Shown here in pieces: positions 9,982 to 19,859 of a stretch of DNA of 64,000 nucleotides; position 1 is the first letter of the stretch; each line of letters begins with the position of its first letter. A program made the translations under genes and the position numbers. Source of the stretch: Symsagittifera roscoffensis (taxonomy: Eukaryota; Xenacoelomorpha; Acoela; Convolutidae); NCBI RefSeq assembly GCF_963678635.1, contig NC_087070.1, positions 29,176,048 to 29,240,047 of the forward strand, given 5' to 3'. The notes under the pieces are model-generated. The model did no database searches. It was not told where the DNA came from and worked only from the letters and a program-made list of their open reading frames with translations.

Positions 9982-10890
9982 ATGTATTTAACTGAGAGTT
10001 CCTTTAACATGGGATCACGTTTTGAGAAAGACATGTATTCCTCGATGCTGAAAAAGATTTCCGACACCAATGTGAGACAGACTTTCGATAAATTATTGAC
10101 GGATCTGGGCAAAAAAGATGAGATTATTCTAGATCTTGCGAACAAAGTGGATGATTTGGAGCAAAGAGTATCTGCACAGGAAAGGTATTCTTCTAAGGAT
10201 TGCCTAATTTTGGAGAACCTGCCAATAGTAAACAATCAGGTACCGTTGTCACATCAGGTATGCAATTTTTTGGCCCAATTTCTTCAGTATAAAACTAGCC
10301 CGAGTAATTTTAAAGCCTGTCACTTGCTTGGAACGTGGAAAAATATCAATTATCCCCCAGCTGTGATAGTTAAATTTTTAAATTTTGGGGAAAAAAGTGA
10401 AATCTACAACAGAAAATCTTGGTTGGCTAACATTCGAAACCCGAATAACAACAAACAAATTTTTCTCAAGGAAAGGCTTCCACCGGCAGACCGTCTACTC
10501 AAACAATACGCTGATGATTTGGGTCTTGTAAATACCAGTCAGAATTGTCAGGTTAAAATGTTTAAAATGGACGACAGAGGAATTTACAAATCTTTTCCCG
10601 TTAGTTCGAAAAAGGCGATTGATGATATGAAACACTTAGCGACTAAGAAATCTGACAAATTTCAGTCGAAAACTGGAAAATCTACGGAAAATTATAGTGT
10701 ATCTGATTATGAAAGAAATACGACACCAATCAGAGCAAATAATATTCAACGGGAGGAGAATATTAAATCTATTCTGAAGCGATTACGTGACTCCCCAGAG
10801 CAAGAAGGAGAACAATTATTGGAGCAATTATGCAAAAACAGAAAAACTCTTTCAGAATATGTTGTAAATCCCTACGAGGAAGGTTCATAG
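9982..10890 (+). CDS. LINE ORF1 protein, nucleic-acid-binding chaperone type
   Basis: The 302-residue protein starts with a predicted coiled coil (about residues 25-70, heptads such as LLTDLGKKDEIILDLANKVD ending in LEQRVSAQER). An RRM-like middle follows, with CLILENLP at about 72-79 and AVIVKFLNFGEKSEIYNRKS at about 125-144. A C-terminal basic region (IFLKERLPPADRLLKQYADD) comes next. This coiled-coil, RRM-like and C-terminal-domain layout is typical of LINE ORF1 proteins that form trimers on RNA. No zinc knuckle is present. It stops 117 bp before ORF2. Confidence 0.8.
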   Translation: MYLTESSFNMGSRFEKDMYSSMLKKISDTNVRQTFDKLLTDLGKKDEIILDLANKVDDLEQRVSAQERYSSKDCLILENLPIVNNQVPLSHQVCNFLAQFLQYKTSPSNFKACHLLGTWKNINYPPAVIVKFLNFGEKSEIYNRKSWLANIRNPNNNKQIFLKERLPPADRLLKQYADDLGLVNTSQNCQVKMFKMDDRGIYKSFPVSSKKAIDDMKHLATKKSDKFQSKTGKSTENYSVSDYERNTTPIRANNIQREENIKSILKRLRDSPEQEGEQLLEQLCKNRKTLSEYVVNPYEEGS

Positions 10891-11007
10891 TTATTCATAC
10901 ATTCTTGCATGCTCTATGGGGTTGGGATTGATGAAGCATACAAGAATGTTTGAGCGTGGCTTGCAAGTCAGCGCCTAATTTTTTCTGTTTCTTATTTTTG
11001 TTGATAA

Positions 11008-13863
11008 ATGAGTAAATTATATTATCGAGAACTCCTAGAGGGGAGACAAGTGGGCGTATTAAATAGCAGTTTTCTTTTTTTCTTGAATATTAGATCTTTG
11101 CGATGTCATTATGATGAGTTAAAAATTCTTATTGACGACTTTGAGGTTAAGCCACCAATAATAGCACTTTGCGAGACATGGCTAACGGACAATGATCCCT
11201 TATCAATTTATTCAGTTGAAGGCTACCAACCTACAATAACTACTAACAGAAAAGGTACTCGCGGAGGTGGTTGTGCATTTTTCGTTAGATCGGATTTAAA
11301 GGTGTCAAAATTGCAATTGGAATCAGATCTTGAGTTTCTAGCTATATCTGTTAAAAATGAAAAACATTCGAAAAATTTTATTGTTTTGTATAGAAAACCA
11401 TCTTCTGCACTAAACGACTTTTTTGAAAAGCTAGAATCTTTCCTGGATACGGTGGCTACTTGGAAAAACCAAACAATAATATGTGGTGATTTTAACATAG
11501 ATTCACTTGATGCTTCAATCACTAGTGAGAATTTTTTGACATTAATGAACTCACATGGGTTTCTCCAACGCAACTTTGAACCCACACGTGTTACATCTTC
11601 AAGTCAGTCTTGTATTGACTATATTTTTACCAATTCTTGTTTGAACAAAATAAATACTTTAAAAACTGTAATCAGTGACCATTACTCAATTTTACTTGAA
11701 ATTGATGACTTTAAAAGTAAAAATGACATTAAAACACAGAGCGTTTTCCGAAACATAAATCCATTGAAAAATGACAAAAACCTGGTGGATTTCCTTTTCT
11801 TACTACATGAAAAACTCAATAAAATGCAAAGTTCACTAAACGCTGATGAGCAGATAACTTACATTGTAAACAGCTTAACACGTATTTTAGATAAATTTTG
11901 CCCATTATCTCAGGTGAATAATAAAGCAAAACCAACTTGGATTACCCAGGATATTAAAAAGCAAATGCAAAAGAGAAACATGTTCTACAAAAAATGGATA
12001 ATTGATCCAACTCCGACAAATTTAGAGAAATATAAATTGTCCCGAAATTTAACCACATCGCTAATAAGAAATTCGAAACTAAAATTTTACCAACAAAAAA
12101 TCGAAAAATCGAAAAACAATAAAAGTATTTTTCAGGCATATAACGATTTCATACAAAGCAAAACATCTGCCAAAATAGAAGTTGAAGCTGATGTCTTCAA
12201 TCAGTTTTTCGCTCAAATTGGTAATAAATTAAGTGGTAAAAAAGTCAATCATAAAATTGCCTTAAGGCATGTTAAATCTATACCTAATTCAATGGTTTTT
12301 CAGGAAATAACAACAAAAGAAGTTTTTGATACAATTATTCTTATTAAAAATAAGGGGTCTTCAGGTCCGGATGGTATAAGTAATCAAATTTTGAAACTCT
12401 CGTCGACGGTTATTAGCGAACCTTTGTCAAAGTTATTTAATCAATGTATAAAGCAAGGAACGTTCCCGAATGCACTAAAAATTGCAAAGGTGCTTCCGTT
12501 TTATAAAGATGGTAATTGTCAACTACCAGAAAGCTATAGACCAATAAGTTTACTCAATTCGATAAGCAAGGTTTTTGAAAAGATCATTTTTGGCAAAATG
12601 TATAAGTTTCTAAGAAAATATCGAATTCTCACACCAGAGCAATACGGATTTCAACCTAAAAAAAGTTGCGCTGATGCTTTATTAGAATTTACCGAGTTCA
12701 TTCGAGAAGTTATTGATAAACGCCGTTACGGTGAAACATTTTTCATCGATTTCCAAAAAGCTTTTGATACAATAAATCATGAGCTACTTATTCTTAAGTT
12801 AGATAAGTATGGAATAAGGGGTAAACTGAACAAACTTATCCGGAGTTATTTAACTGATCGCAAACAATATGTTGCTTTTGACCAAAAAGAATCTCGAATA
12901 GAACATTCAACATATGGCGTTCCGCAGGGTTCTGTTTTAGGACCTCTGTTGTTTCTAATCTTTATTAATGATCTTCCGATTGTTTGTAATACAATTAAAC
13001 CAGTTTTATATGCAGATGATACAACTTTATGTTATTCAAGTACAATAAGGACAAATAAATTTGAAAACGAAATGAAAAATATTGAAAAATGGATTGATTG
13101 TAATGGCCTGACAATCAACTGTAAAAAGAGCGTTTTTATGAGTTTCGGGAAAAATGTTGAAATGATCAATGTATTTGGAGATAATTTTCAATCGAACTGC
13201 CAATTGCCTGTTAAATATTTGGGATTAAAAATTGACATAAAACTGAGTTTTAAGCAACATATATGTGGCATTGTTAAAAAGTTATCAACTTTCTGTGGAA
13301 TAGTTTACAAATGTCGTGAAGTTTTTCCGAAAGCAAGTCTTCTGTTGTTCTACAGAGCATATGCTCAATCCGTAATTCAATATGGTATTCTTATTTATGG
13401 CAATACATATAAAACTCATCTCGATTCAATTTTAAAACTACAAAAACGCATCACGCGGGCTATATTCTTCAAACGCAAATTTGAACCAATAACCCAATAT
13501 ATGAGTGAAAACAAAATTTATTCAGTCTTTAATATGTTTCTGAAAACTCTCTTCAAAAAATTATTTGAAATTTTAAGATGCCCCGATAAGAATAGTTTTT
13601 TGAGTTTATCGAGCCTAGAAAGGCTTCCTCACACCCGCAGCAAGACTAAAAAACAAATTACAAATATAGCTTTTAAATCAAATGCCATGAAATTCTCTCT
13701 TAAACGTAGGCTAGCAATAGCATATAATTTTGTTTTTCAGAATAATTTACTTCCAAAAGATTTTTTCGAATTAAATAAATCAGAACTGAACCGTTTTCAG
13801 GAATCTTTTTTCCATAATTATATTTTTGATAATGAATTCTTACACAAACTGCTCTTTAATTGA
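11008..13863 (+). CDS. LINE ORF2: apurinic-type endonuclease plus reverse transcriptase
   Basis: The 951-residue polyprotein nicks target DNA and copies element RNA. The N-terminal endonuclease/exonuclease/phosphatase domain has N27 (NIRSL), E56 (LCETWL), GDFN at about 160-163, SCIDYIFTN and SDHYS at about 223-227. The reverse transcriptase has YRPISLLNSISKVFEKII, FIDFQKAFDT (catalytic Asp at about 581), GVPQGSVLGPLLF and YADD at 668-671. The C-terminal YLGLKID and the YAQSVIQYG region are also as in the CR1/Jockey group. No RNase H domain is visible. All key catalytic residues are present and there is no frameshift. The start at 11008 follows the spacer directly. Confidence 0.9.
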   Translation: MSKLYYRELLEGRQVGVLNSSFLFFLNIRSLRCHYDELKILIDDFEVKPPIIALCETWLTDNDPLSIYSVEGYQPTITTNRKGTRGGGCAFFVRSDLKVSKLQLESDLEFLAISVKNEKHSKNFIVLYRKPSSALNDFFEKLESFLDTVATWKNQTIICGDFNIDSLDASITSENFLTLMNSHGFLQRNFEPTRVTSSSQSCIDYIFTNSCLNKINTLKTVISDHYSILLEIDDFKSKNDIKTQSVFRNINPLKNDKNLVDFLFLLHEKLNKMQSSLNADEQITYIVNSLTRILDKFCPLSQVNNKAKPTWITQDIKKQMQKRNMFYKKWIIDPTPTNLEKYKLSRNLTTSLIRNSKLKFYQQKIEKSKNNKSIFQAYNDFIQSKTSAKIEVEADVFNQFFAQIGNKLSGKKVNHKIALRHVKSIPNSMVFQEITTKEVFDTIILIKNKGSSGPDGISNQILKLSSTVISEPLSKLFNQCIKQGTFPNALKIAKVLPFYKDGNCQLPESYRPISLLNSISKVFEKIIFGKMYKFLRKYRILTPEQYGFQPKKSCADALLEFTEFIREVIDKRRYGETFFIDFQKAFDTINHELLILKLDKYGIRGKLNKLIRSYLTDRKQYVAFDQKESRIEHSTYGVPQGSVLGPLLFLIFINDLPIVCNTIKPVLYADDTTLCYSSTIRTNKFENEMKNIEKWIDCNGLTINCKKSVFMSFGKNVEMINVFGDNFQSNCQLPVKYLGLKIDIKLSFKQHICGIVKKLSTFCGIVYKCREVFPKASLLLFYRAYAQSVIQYGILIYGNTYKTHLDSILKLQKRITRAIFFKRKFEPITQYMSENKIYSVFNMFLKTLFKKLFEILRCPDKNSFLSLSSLERLPHTRSKTKKQITNIAFKSNAMKFSLKRRLAIAYNFVFQNNLLPKDFFELNKSELNRFQESFFHNYIFDNEFLHKLLFN

Positions 13864-14015
13864 TGCCCACTCTGGAGACTTTATGTCTCTGCTCTTTAAG
13901 TTCTCGAGGTGTCCCACTCGATGAGATGAAATTCTCTTTGGGTCACCCTCCATGCCTTATAATAGTATTCGTTACTGTTGTAATGTAGATGGTAAATTAA
14001 ATTAAAAAAAAAAAA

Positions 14016-14106
14016 GTAACCCCTCCAGCCGCGATCGAAGCGGGAATCGCACGCATGACCCTCGTGTTGAAAAACATGTGCCTAACCCACTCGACCACAG
14101 CTGCTC
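14016..14106 (-). mobile_element. SINE, 5' half with tRNA-like head
   Basis: The minus strand starts GAGCAGCTGTGGTCGAGTGG at 14106 with a tRNA box A (TGGTCGAGTGG), an ACATG-TTTTTCA arm and a box B-like GCGATTCCCGC. It ends ...GCGGCTGGAGGGG. Eight-base acceptor-type pairing (CAGCTGTG with CGCGGCTG) is still possible. Body and tail continue at 9851-9742. It matches the plus-strand SINE at 53921. The head could be mistaken for a tRNA gene, but the split body and the TSD show otherwise. Confidence 0.85.
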
Positions 14107-14121
14107 AACGTTATTTTTAGT
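14107..14121. repeat. 15-bp target-site duplication, right copy
   Basis: This is an exact copy of 9727-9741, directly abutting the tRNA-like SINE head. Confidence 0.88.
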
Positions 14122-14419
14122 GAACACTGATTGAATTAGTTGAAACTGCAAATTTCAGATTTTGTTTGAGTAGTCTGAAAATTGGATAAACCCGTTTTTC
14201 TCGACACAACTTTTTTCTGTCTTTTTTAGAATCCAAATCACTACAAATAGGGCTTCAATATGATAACACGTTTGCTGGAGGTAGTCAAAATTGGCTGGAA
14301 AAATTAAATAACGGACCCTACGGCATAGTTCCTTCCCTCTCTTCGAGAGTGATCGAAGAAAAAAGTGATGACGTAAAATTGGATATGACATAAGATTAAA
14401 GCAAATCGGTAGCACTCAC
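14122..14419. other. FNDC3-like intron 2 (right part)
   Basis: This intron sequence lies between the SINE insertion and exon 2. The ORF at 14155-14415 reads back from the donor and has no support. Nothing else is seen. Confidence 0.7.
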
Positions 14420-14559
14420 TGGCATTGCGTCAGTGGATTCATGCGACTTGTTCAGACTGCTGTCATTTGAAGTAGAGGAAGAGAGGAGTGAGGACTCCAC
14501 ATCGTCCAGATTAGATGAGAGAGGAGCTTCTGATGGATGAGAAGCCGACAATGCCACAC
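14420..14559 (-). CDS. FNDC3-like gene, coding exon 2
   Basis: This 140-bp exon encodes about residues 85-131, a Ser-rich disordered segment (SSLLSSSTSNDSSLNKSHES). The acceptor is GTTCAAG before 14559 and the donor CCA|GTGAGT is at consensus after 14420. A G|GT junction to exon 1 keeps the frame, and exon 3 follows in phase 0. There is no family match in this segment; the call rests on splice signals, phase and composition. Confidence 0.7.
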
Positions 14560-15267
14560 CTTGAACAACATTTACATTCCAAACCTTTTTTTCATCACAT
14601 CTACCCAAATCATCGGCATCAAGCCCAATGGATAGCCACTTTTAGCTGGCTCGGCTTTTCTCAAAATCTATTTACGAAAGTCTACTTAAAATGAATTTTG
14701 ATGCTCTGAACTGCAATCAAACGTATAATTTTTTTAAAACCTTTAAGACGCAGATGTTATTTGACTGTGCAGGTTTATTTGTTTTGTAAGAGTTATTGGC
14801 TCTTTTCGCTATAGTACGTGTTCTAGTGGCTAATAGCGTGCTGTTATGATGTAAACAATGAACAGCAATATCGTTCGCAATATTTCAAAATAGTTTGTTC
14901 ACCATGCAACTTTGCATTGCAATATATCAACGTAAAAACAGTTTTCAAGCTAGAATTTGAAATGTGAGGGTGGAGGGGAGCTGGGAAGACAGACGCACTC
15001 TTCATATTTTTGAGGGTGCGATTTCTGCGCCAGTAGATACTATTTCAAGGAAAATCAGGCAGGGGCCCAAAAAAGCGTAATTGAATAATGTGAACGTTAC
15101 CGAATGAATAAAAATTTTGAAAAATTGCTCATAAACAACTTTCAAACAGGTTCGTATCGTAACTTCACCAGGGGAGGGAAACTGGACAAGAGCCATCAAA
15201 ATATTCAAAAACAAGCACAAAGTAAGCGCCATTGTTTTTCGTGTTTGCGATTCATACAAAAATCTAC
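14560..15267. other. FNDC3-like intron 1
   Basis: This is a 708-bp AT-rich intron with GTAGAT at its start on the minus strand and TTCAAG at its end. The first exon's frame stays open into the intron to about 15002, but that reading yields a hydrophobic, low-quality tail, so splicing is preferred. No repeat is recognised. Confidence 0.65.
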
Positions 15268-15520
15268 CTGATAAGCTGCCAAGTGTGGAGGACAAGGACA
15301 ATGACAAGGTGAGAGATGAGGCTCCTATTGATTCAGCTGATGTGTCGTGTTGATGCTGCTCACTGCCTTGTTCATGCTCCACACTATCCTCGTGTGAGGG
15401 AGAAAACAGGTGTGAACAGTTGGAGTCCCCACTCCCATTTGCACGCATCTTAGTGTGGATGCCCCCGTTAGAGCGTGCGTGATCATCTCCGTCACGCACT
15501 GCGTTCACGTAAGACTGCAT
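15268..15520 (-). CDS. FNDC3-like gene, first coding exon
   Basis: The exon starts at ATG 15520, with an in-frame TGA two codons upstream, and runs 253 bp to a CAG|GTAGAT donor. It encodes 84 residues rich in Ser, His, Gly and Asp (for example HARSNGGIHTKMRANGSGD and a LTLSLSLSS run), with no domain or signal peptide. Base composition is clearly more GC-rich than its surroundings, as for the other exons of this gene. It could be the true N-terminus. Assignment to the same gene rests on the phase-1 junction to exon 2. Confidence 0.68.
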
Positions 15521-16010
15521 GTGTCAGTGTTAAGTCCGCAATATGCCAATATGCACTTGTTCAACCGCAAAGCAGGAAAGATGTCGAAACCTATCTCAAA
15601 ATGACTCGACTGGCCTTAGATGATGGAAGAAAGAACAGGTAGTAGTAAGAATAAACGGTTCGAAAGCTACTAAAACTAGATTGACAGAAATGTTGATCTA
15701 TCGACTGATGTGATCTATTGCAGTGTTTTTAAAATAAATGTTAAGGTAACGAAACTAAATAAATTACTAAGTTGATTGCACGAAATTGAATCTGTTCATT
15801 GGTTCATTTATGATTAGGTTCTAACTTTACAAGAGTGTGCTCTAACAAATAAGCAACAGTAGGTTGCAAAAACGTTTGATAATAGTGGTAACAATATCGG
15901 AATAACGAGCTATGTTGTTGCCGAAAATGGAAGCAAACGATAATGTAATATGCGTTGTTCTAATAAAACCAGCTCGTTGATATGAATTTCCAATTTGTTT
16001 TCCTTTCAGA

Positions 16011-16201
16011 GCCACCAGATGCTTGACCCTCTTTCCAGATCCCGCTCCCGAAACTCTTCAGCGAGTTTTAGATGGTAATAATATCAACAGTCTTCAATTG
16101 CTAACTCGTCACACACACAGCAGCAACAGCATCAAACTAAAACAAGCGCACAGTCAACGTATGAGACAAACTACCATTACGATACCAAGCTCGGTTTTTT
16201 A
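16011..16201 (+). other. Exon-like ORF with strong acceptor, unidentified
   Basis: A pyrimidine-rich CCAATTTGTTTTCCTTTCAG precedes a GC-richer stretch. One frame reads CLTLFPDPAPETLQRVLDG, then stays open to TAA at 16199. A possible donor GATG|GTAATA lies at about 16075, and a second frame is also open up to it. It could be a terminal or internal exon of an unknown plus-strand gene. I recognise no family, and chance is not excluded. Confidence 0.3.
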
Positions 16202-16309
16202 AAGGATACGTTTATTACAGAATATAAAAACGAATTGATAAAAAATGGGTCCGATACATGCGTTCAAACAGTTAAAAATATGCTCGTGGATTTCAGTGAC
16301 AAAAAGAAC

Positions 16310-16560
16310 AAACTGACTGCGGAATCCATTGACAAAAAGTGGAATCCAGCAACAAAAAGAATAAATTGACCGCTGAATCCACTGACAAATAGTGGATACC
16401 AACGACTATGGAACCCACTTCAAAGGCCAAAACACGTTTGTCTGCGAAATCCACAGACAAAAAATAACTTGTCGGCATTTTGTGTAGGGATCATTTGATA
16501 GTGGAATCCGCTGAGAAAAGTCTCTAAAACACGCAAAAGATGTGTCAGTGGAATCCAGAC
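16310..16560 (+). repeat. Irregular short repeat with GGAATCCA/CTGACAAA motifs
   Basis: Phrases such as GGAATCCATTGACAAAAAGT, GTGGAATCCAGCAACAAAAA, GAATCCACTGACAAATAGT and GGAATCCGCTGAGAAAAG recur about every 30-60 bases, in varying order. It looks like a decayed minisatellite. Opposite-strand ORFs here (SFCCWIPLFVNGF-like) are its translation. Confidence 0.55.
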
Positions 16561-17189
16561 GCGTAAAAGCACAAATATGTGCATAGTTATAAAACCGAGC
16601 TTGACGTCGTAACGACACAAGAACAGCTCAGTATTTTCTCCTCTCTAACTGATTCGACCCCTGCAGCGATTTCGTTTGATAATGTCGTAAGACAATCAGA
16701 TATCAAGGCTCTTTTCAAATTTCGATGCGAAAGGGCAAACGATGTGAAACTTTCCTTAAAACACATCAATTTGATAGGATGCTAAAACTACATATTCTGA
16801 ACACACGTTTGTTAATCATTCTTTCCATCGTACGCATTTGAACATAGAATCATTAACAATTCGAGGCACTATGTGGGGAAAAGTTGAGAAGAGCCAATAT
16901 AAGACCCAGATAAAAAAATAGCTAGTAAGTAGCACCAAATCACACGTGCTCAAAGCCCTCTAACCAGAATAATACTCTGTTCACTCAAATTGAAAAGGCC
17001 TTTAAAGGAGCATGTGCTATATATAGTCATTCAAACGAGAAACCGTGGTTCTTTCCAATTGTAATCTCCAGAAATTTCTTGTCCCTTCCCCTACTTGCTA
17101 AAAAAACAAGACGATTTAGTGGGCTTATTTTTTACTTGGCTAGCGGGCGATAATGGGCAAGATGAAACGTATAAAACGATGAAAAACCC

Positions 17190-17900
17190 CGAAACATAGC
17201 CAACTGACAGTTGGAAATGAGTAATGAACGCAAGGAAACTGGAAAAAAAAAACTGACTTGTTTTTGGAAAAACATTCAACTTTTGAACTTCGAAGAAAAA
17301 AAATAGATGCCCGAAACTCTCTGAATTTGTCGAACAATTTATGATTGACGCTTTTTTGTCAAAATAAAACCAACATTTATTTTGCTGCGAAATCTTATAA
17401 CTGATTTCTGTTTTCTAAATTAGACGTCGATCACGTTGCTCGTGACCTTTATATTTTTGCTATTCGATAGAGGAGTTTGCCTTTCTTTTAACAAAAAAAA
17501 ATGAACTGAAACTGAGAAGTCAAACCGCGAAAAATCAAAATGAGCGTGAACAAATTTCGAAACTATTTCCTGAAAAAAAAAAAAGAAATCGCCAAGACCT
17601 TTATAAGACCTAAACTACGTTCATTACTCTTAATCAACAAAACATAGCCAACAGAGAGGTGGCAAAGAGTCAATGAACGTAAGAGTAAACAGAAAAAAAT
17701 ACTGCCTTGTTTATTTTGAAAAGTCTCATCTTTCGAGTTTCAAAGAAAAAATAGATGGCCTCAAAATTCTTTGGATTTCTAAAAAATTTTATGATTGACA
17801 ATGATTTGATAGAGCTAGCCCAATTCGAGAAAATTGGGTCAGTAAAATTATGTTTTGCTGGAAATCTGAAAATTAAAGAAAAAGCAAACTCAACATGTAT
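17190..17900 (+). repeat. Dispersed family 'GCCAACAGACAG', two tandem copies
   Basis: Copy one starts ATAGCCAACTGACAGTTGG (17193) and copy two ATAGCCAACAGAGAGGTGG (about 17643). Both run through AATGAACGCAAG/TAAG, CAACTTTxGAA, ATAGATGxCC, ATGATTGAC and, in copy one, GACGTCGATCACG and a TTCGATAGxGGAGTTTGCC box. The 450-bp spacing equals roughly one unit. Confidence 0.75.
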
Positions 17901-18075
17901 TTATACAATAATCACTTTCATTTAACCCCTAGAGAACAGCAAACGTACCCAATAGGGTCTCAACACGCTGACTCAAGTTAGCATAAAACATATTTTAATA
18001 TCGCCAAAGTTTATTACAATAAGCCATATCAAAAACAAATAAATGAAAATTAGGAGTATAGAAAAACTCTAATAA

Positions 18076-18213
18076 ATGAAAATTACTGACACAATTTCGA
18101 TTGAATTGAGCGAAAAGGAAACCAATGCGGAATATGATTCAGTTAACGCTTACCAATTTACTTTTGATCAGGCTGAAGCTAATATTTTGGGTCCGAAAAC
18201 TCGCAAGTCGTAA
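18076..18213 (+). other. Small ORF of 45 residues, unidentified
   Basis: ATG at 18076 opens a 46-codon frame to TAA at 18211, with coding-like composition (SIELSEKETNAEYDSVNAYQ). There is no family match, no splice context and no neighbour that explains it. Chance occurrence is quite possible. Confidence 0.2.
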
Positions 18214-18379
18214 ATAACTTAATACGGTATTTAAATTTTTTTAAACACCTGTTCACCTAGCTTCTAGCCTTCGTAACGCTATAGCCTCCATAACACCAAA
18301 AGAATTGTTTGGAGGCTTTTTTGGACAGAGGACACCCAACTGAGCACATGCTGAAGCAAAGAATACACAAGCTAAAGAA

Positions 18380-18409
18380 GGTTCCAGTTCTCAGATGAGA
18401 ACTGGAACC
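18380..18409. repeat. Perfect 14-bp inverted repeat with 2-base spacer
   Basis: GGTTCCAGTTCTCA and TGAGAACTGGAACC are exact reverse complements separated by GA. This near-perfect palindrome could extrude as a cruciform. The two-base loop is too tight for a microRNA hairpin. Confidence 0.9.
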
Positions 18410-18500
18410 CACACTCAAAAGCTTCAACAAGAAAAACCTAATCAATTCGTCGATTATGTACTAACACAATTCCATAATGATATGGATATAAATTAAAATA

Positions 18501-19855
18501 GCGTGAAACGCACCTCAGGTGCTTCTAAGTTTTGACAACTCATTAAAAACCGCATATATTGGAAACTAGATCAGCAGGCTTTCAGTGTACTCTGACAGCA
18601 CCCAATTTCATGGTTGGTAATTTCATATTTTATAAATTTTTTCAATTCCTATTTTCCGTCAAATCTCGAAAACGTCAAATTTCAAAAAGTACAAAATTCG
18701 AGCAGTCATATTTGGAGGCAATATTCGCAAGCCCAATGTGTACCCAGACAGCAACCAACTACAGAGTTAGGAATTTGAAATAAAAGAAAAACAAAGTTGC
18801 ATTTTCTGAAAAATTTTAAAAAACAAAAAAAACTTCATATCTGGAAAACTACCAAATATTGAGCAGTCTTATTTCGTTGCCAGTTTCGCAAACCCTGAGA
18901 GCACTCAGATAGCACCCAACTACAGGGTTGGGAAATTCAAAATTTGAAGAAATGAATTTTGTTTAGGTTTTCCAATTTTTTTAAAAAAAAAATCACAAAA
19001 AACGTCATATCTCAAAAACAACAAAGATTTGAGCAGTCAAGTTTGGAGGAAAGAATTGCTATACCTGGGAGTACCCTGACAGCACCCAACTACAGGGTAA
19101 ACAAAATCTAATTCTTTAAAAAAAAGTAAATTAATTTTTTTGAAAATTTTTCGAAAAAAAATCACAAAAAACTTCAAATCTTTAAAACTACAAGAATTTG
19201 AGCCGTCATATTTGGAGGCAAGATTTGCAGCCCCTATGAGTACTCAAACAGCACCCAACTACAGGGTTAGAACTCTCAAATTTACAAAAAAAAACAAAGT
19301 TGCATTTCTGAAAAACTTCAAAAAAAACGCAAAAAACTTCAGATCTGGAAAACTACAAAGTATTGAGCAGTCTTAATTCGTTGAAAAAAAAATTGTTTGT
19401 GTTTTCTGAAAAATTAATGAAAAAACCACAAAAAGCGTCATATCTCGATAACTGCAAGGACTTGAGCAGTCAGATTTGGAGGCAAGATTCGTAATCTTTG
19501 AGAATACTCTGACAGCACCCAATTACAGGGTTGGGAATTTCAAATTTTCTAAATTATTTTGTAAATGGAGTTTTCGGAAAAATTTTGAAAAAAAAATCAT
19601 AAATCGTCGTATCTCGTACACTAAAAAGATTTGAGCATTCTAAGTTAGAGGCCAAATTCGCAACCCCTTTGGGAACCCTGACAGCATCCCACTATTGGGC
19701 TGTTTATATTAAACTCGGTAAAATGACCACTGAATTCAAACTGGAAAATCGAAAAAATCTTAACCATGGCAATATACGATACAGCTTAAACGTGAAAAAA
19801 TTCTTTCGTTAAACATGCAAAAAAATTACGTTAAAAAAGCTTAAGCGTGGCGAAA
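18501..19855 (+). repeat. Satellite-bearing element, locus 1 (hairpin leader, about 7 units, conserved tail)
   Basis: The leader contains GCACCTCAGGTGC (18510-18522), a small hairpin. Then come about seven diverged units of roughly 155-170 bp, each with TATCTCxAAAACxACAAxGATTTGAGCAGTCA and CTGACAGCACCCAACTACAG landmarks. Unit markers fall at about 18594, 18748, 18909, 19078, 19249, 19512 and 19678, with one gap where a unit is partly deleted. The tail (19757-19851) has repeated CTTAAxCxTG motifs and matches 21936-22026. ORFs within the units are not genes. Confidence 0.85.
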
Positions 19856-19859
19856 TAGT

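Larger units (their letters stand above)
9852..14015 (+). mobile_element. Apparently full-length CR1/Jockey-type LINE, two intact ORFs
   Basis: The element has a 5' leader of about 130 bp, ORF1 (9982-10890), a 117-bp spacer, ORF2 (11008-13863) and a 3' UTR of about 150 bp ending in GGTAAATTAAATTAAAAA. It sits inside a SINE: SINE sequence ends at about 9851 on the left and resumes at about 14016. Boundaries are accurate to a few bases, and any LINE target-site duplication is at most about 3 bp. Intact ORFs with all catalytic motifs suggest recent mobility. The clade call (CR1/L2/Jockey group) is by motif style only. Confidence 0.88.
15521..18500. other. Upstream region of the FNDC3-like gene, mostly unexplained
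   Basis: No gene is recognised with confidence. It holds a possible plus-strand exon (16011-16201), an imperfect repeat of GGAATCCxCTGACAAAxAGT motifs (about 16310-16560), two tandem copies of the dispersed family (17190-17900), a 46-codon ORF (18076-18213) and a perfect hairpin (18380-18409). Promoter elements and 5' UTR exons of the FNDC3-like gene should lie somewhere here, but I cannot point to them. Confidence 0.5.

Noticed and set aside
14016-14106. tRNA-Ser/Leu gene
   Set aside because: Eight acceptor-like pairs remain, but the sequence continues as a SINE split by the LINE, bounded by the TSD and with a sister SINE at 53921.
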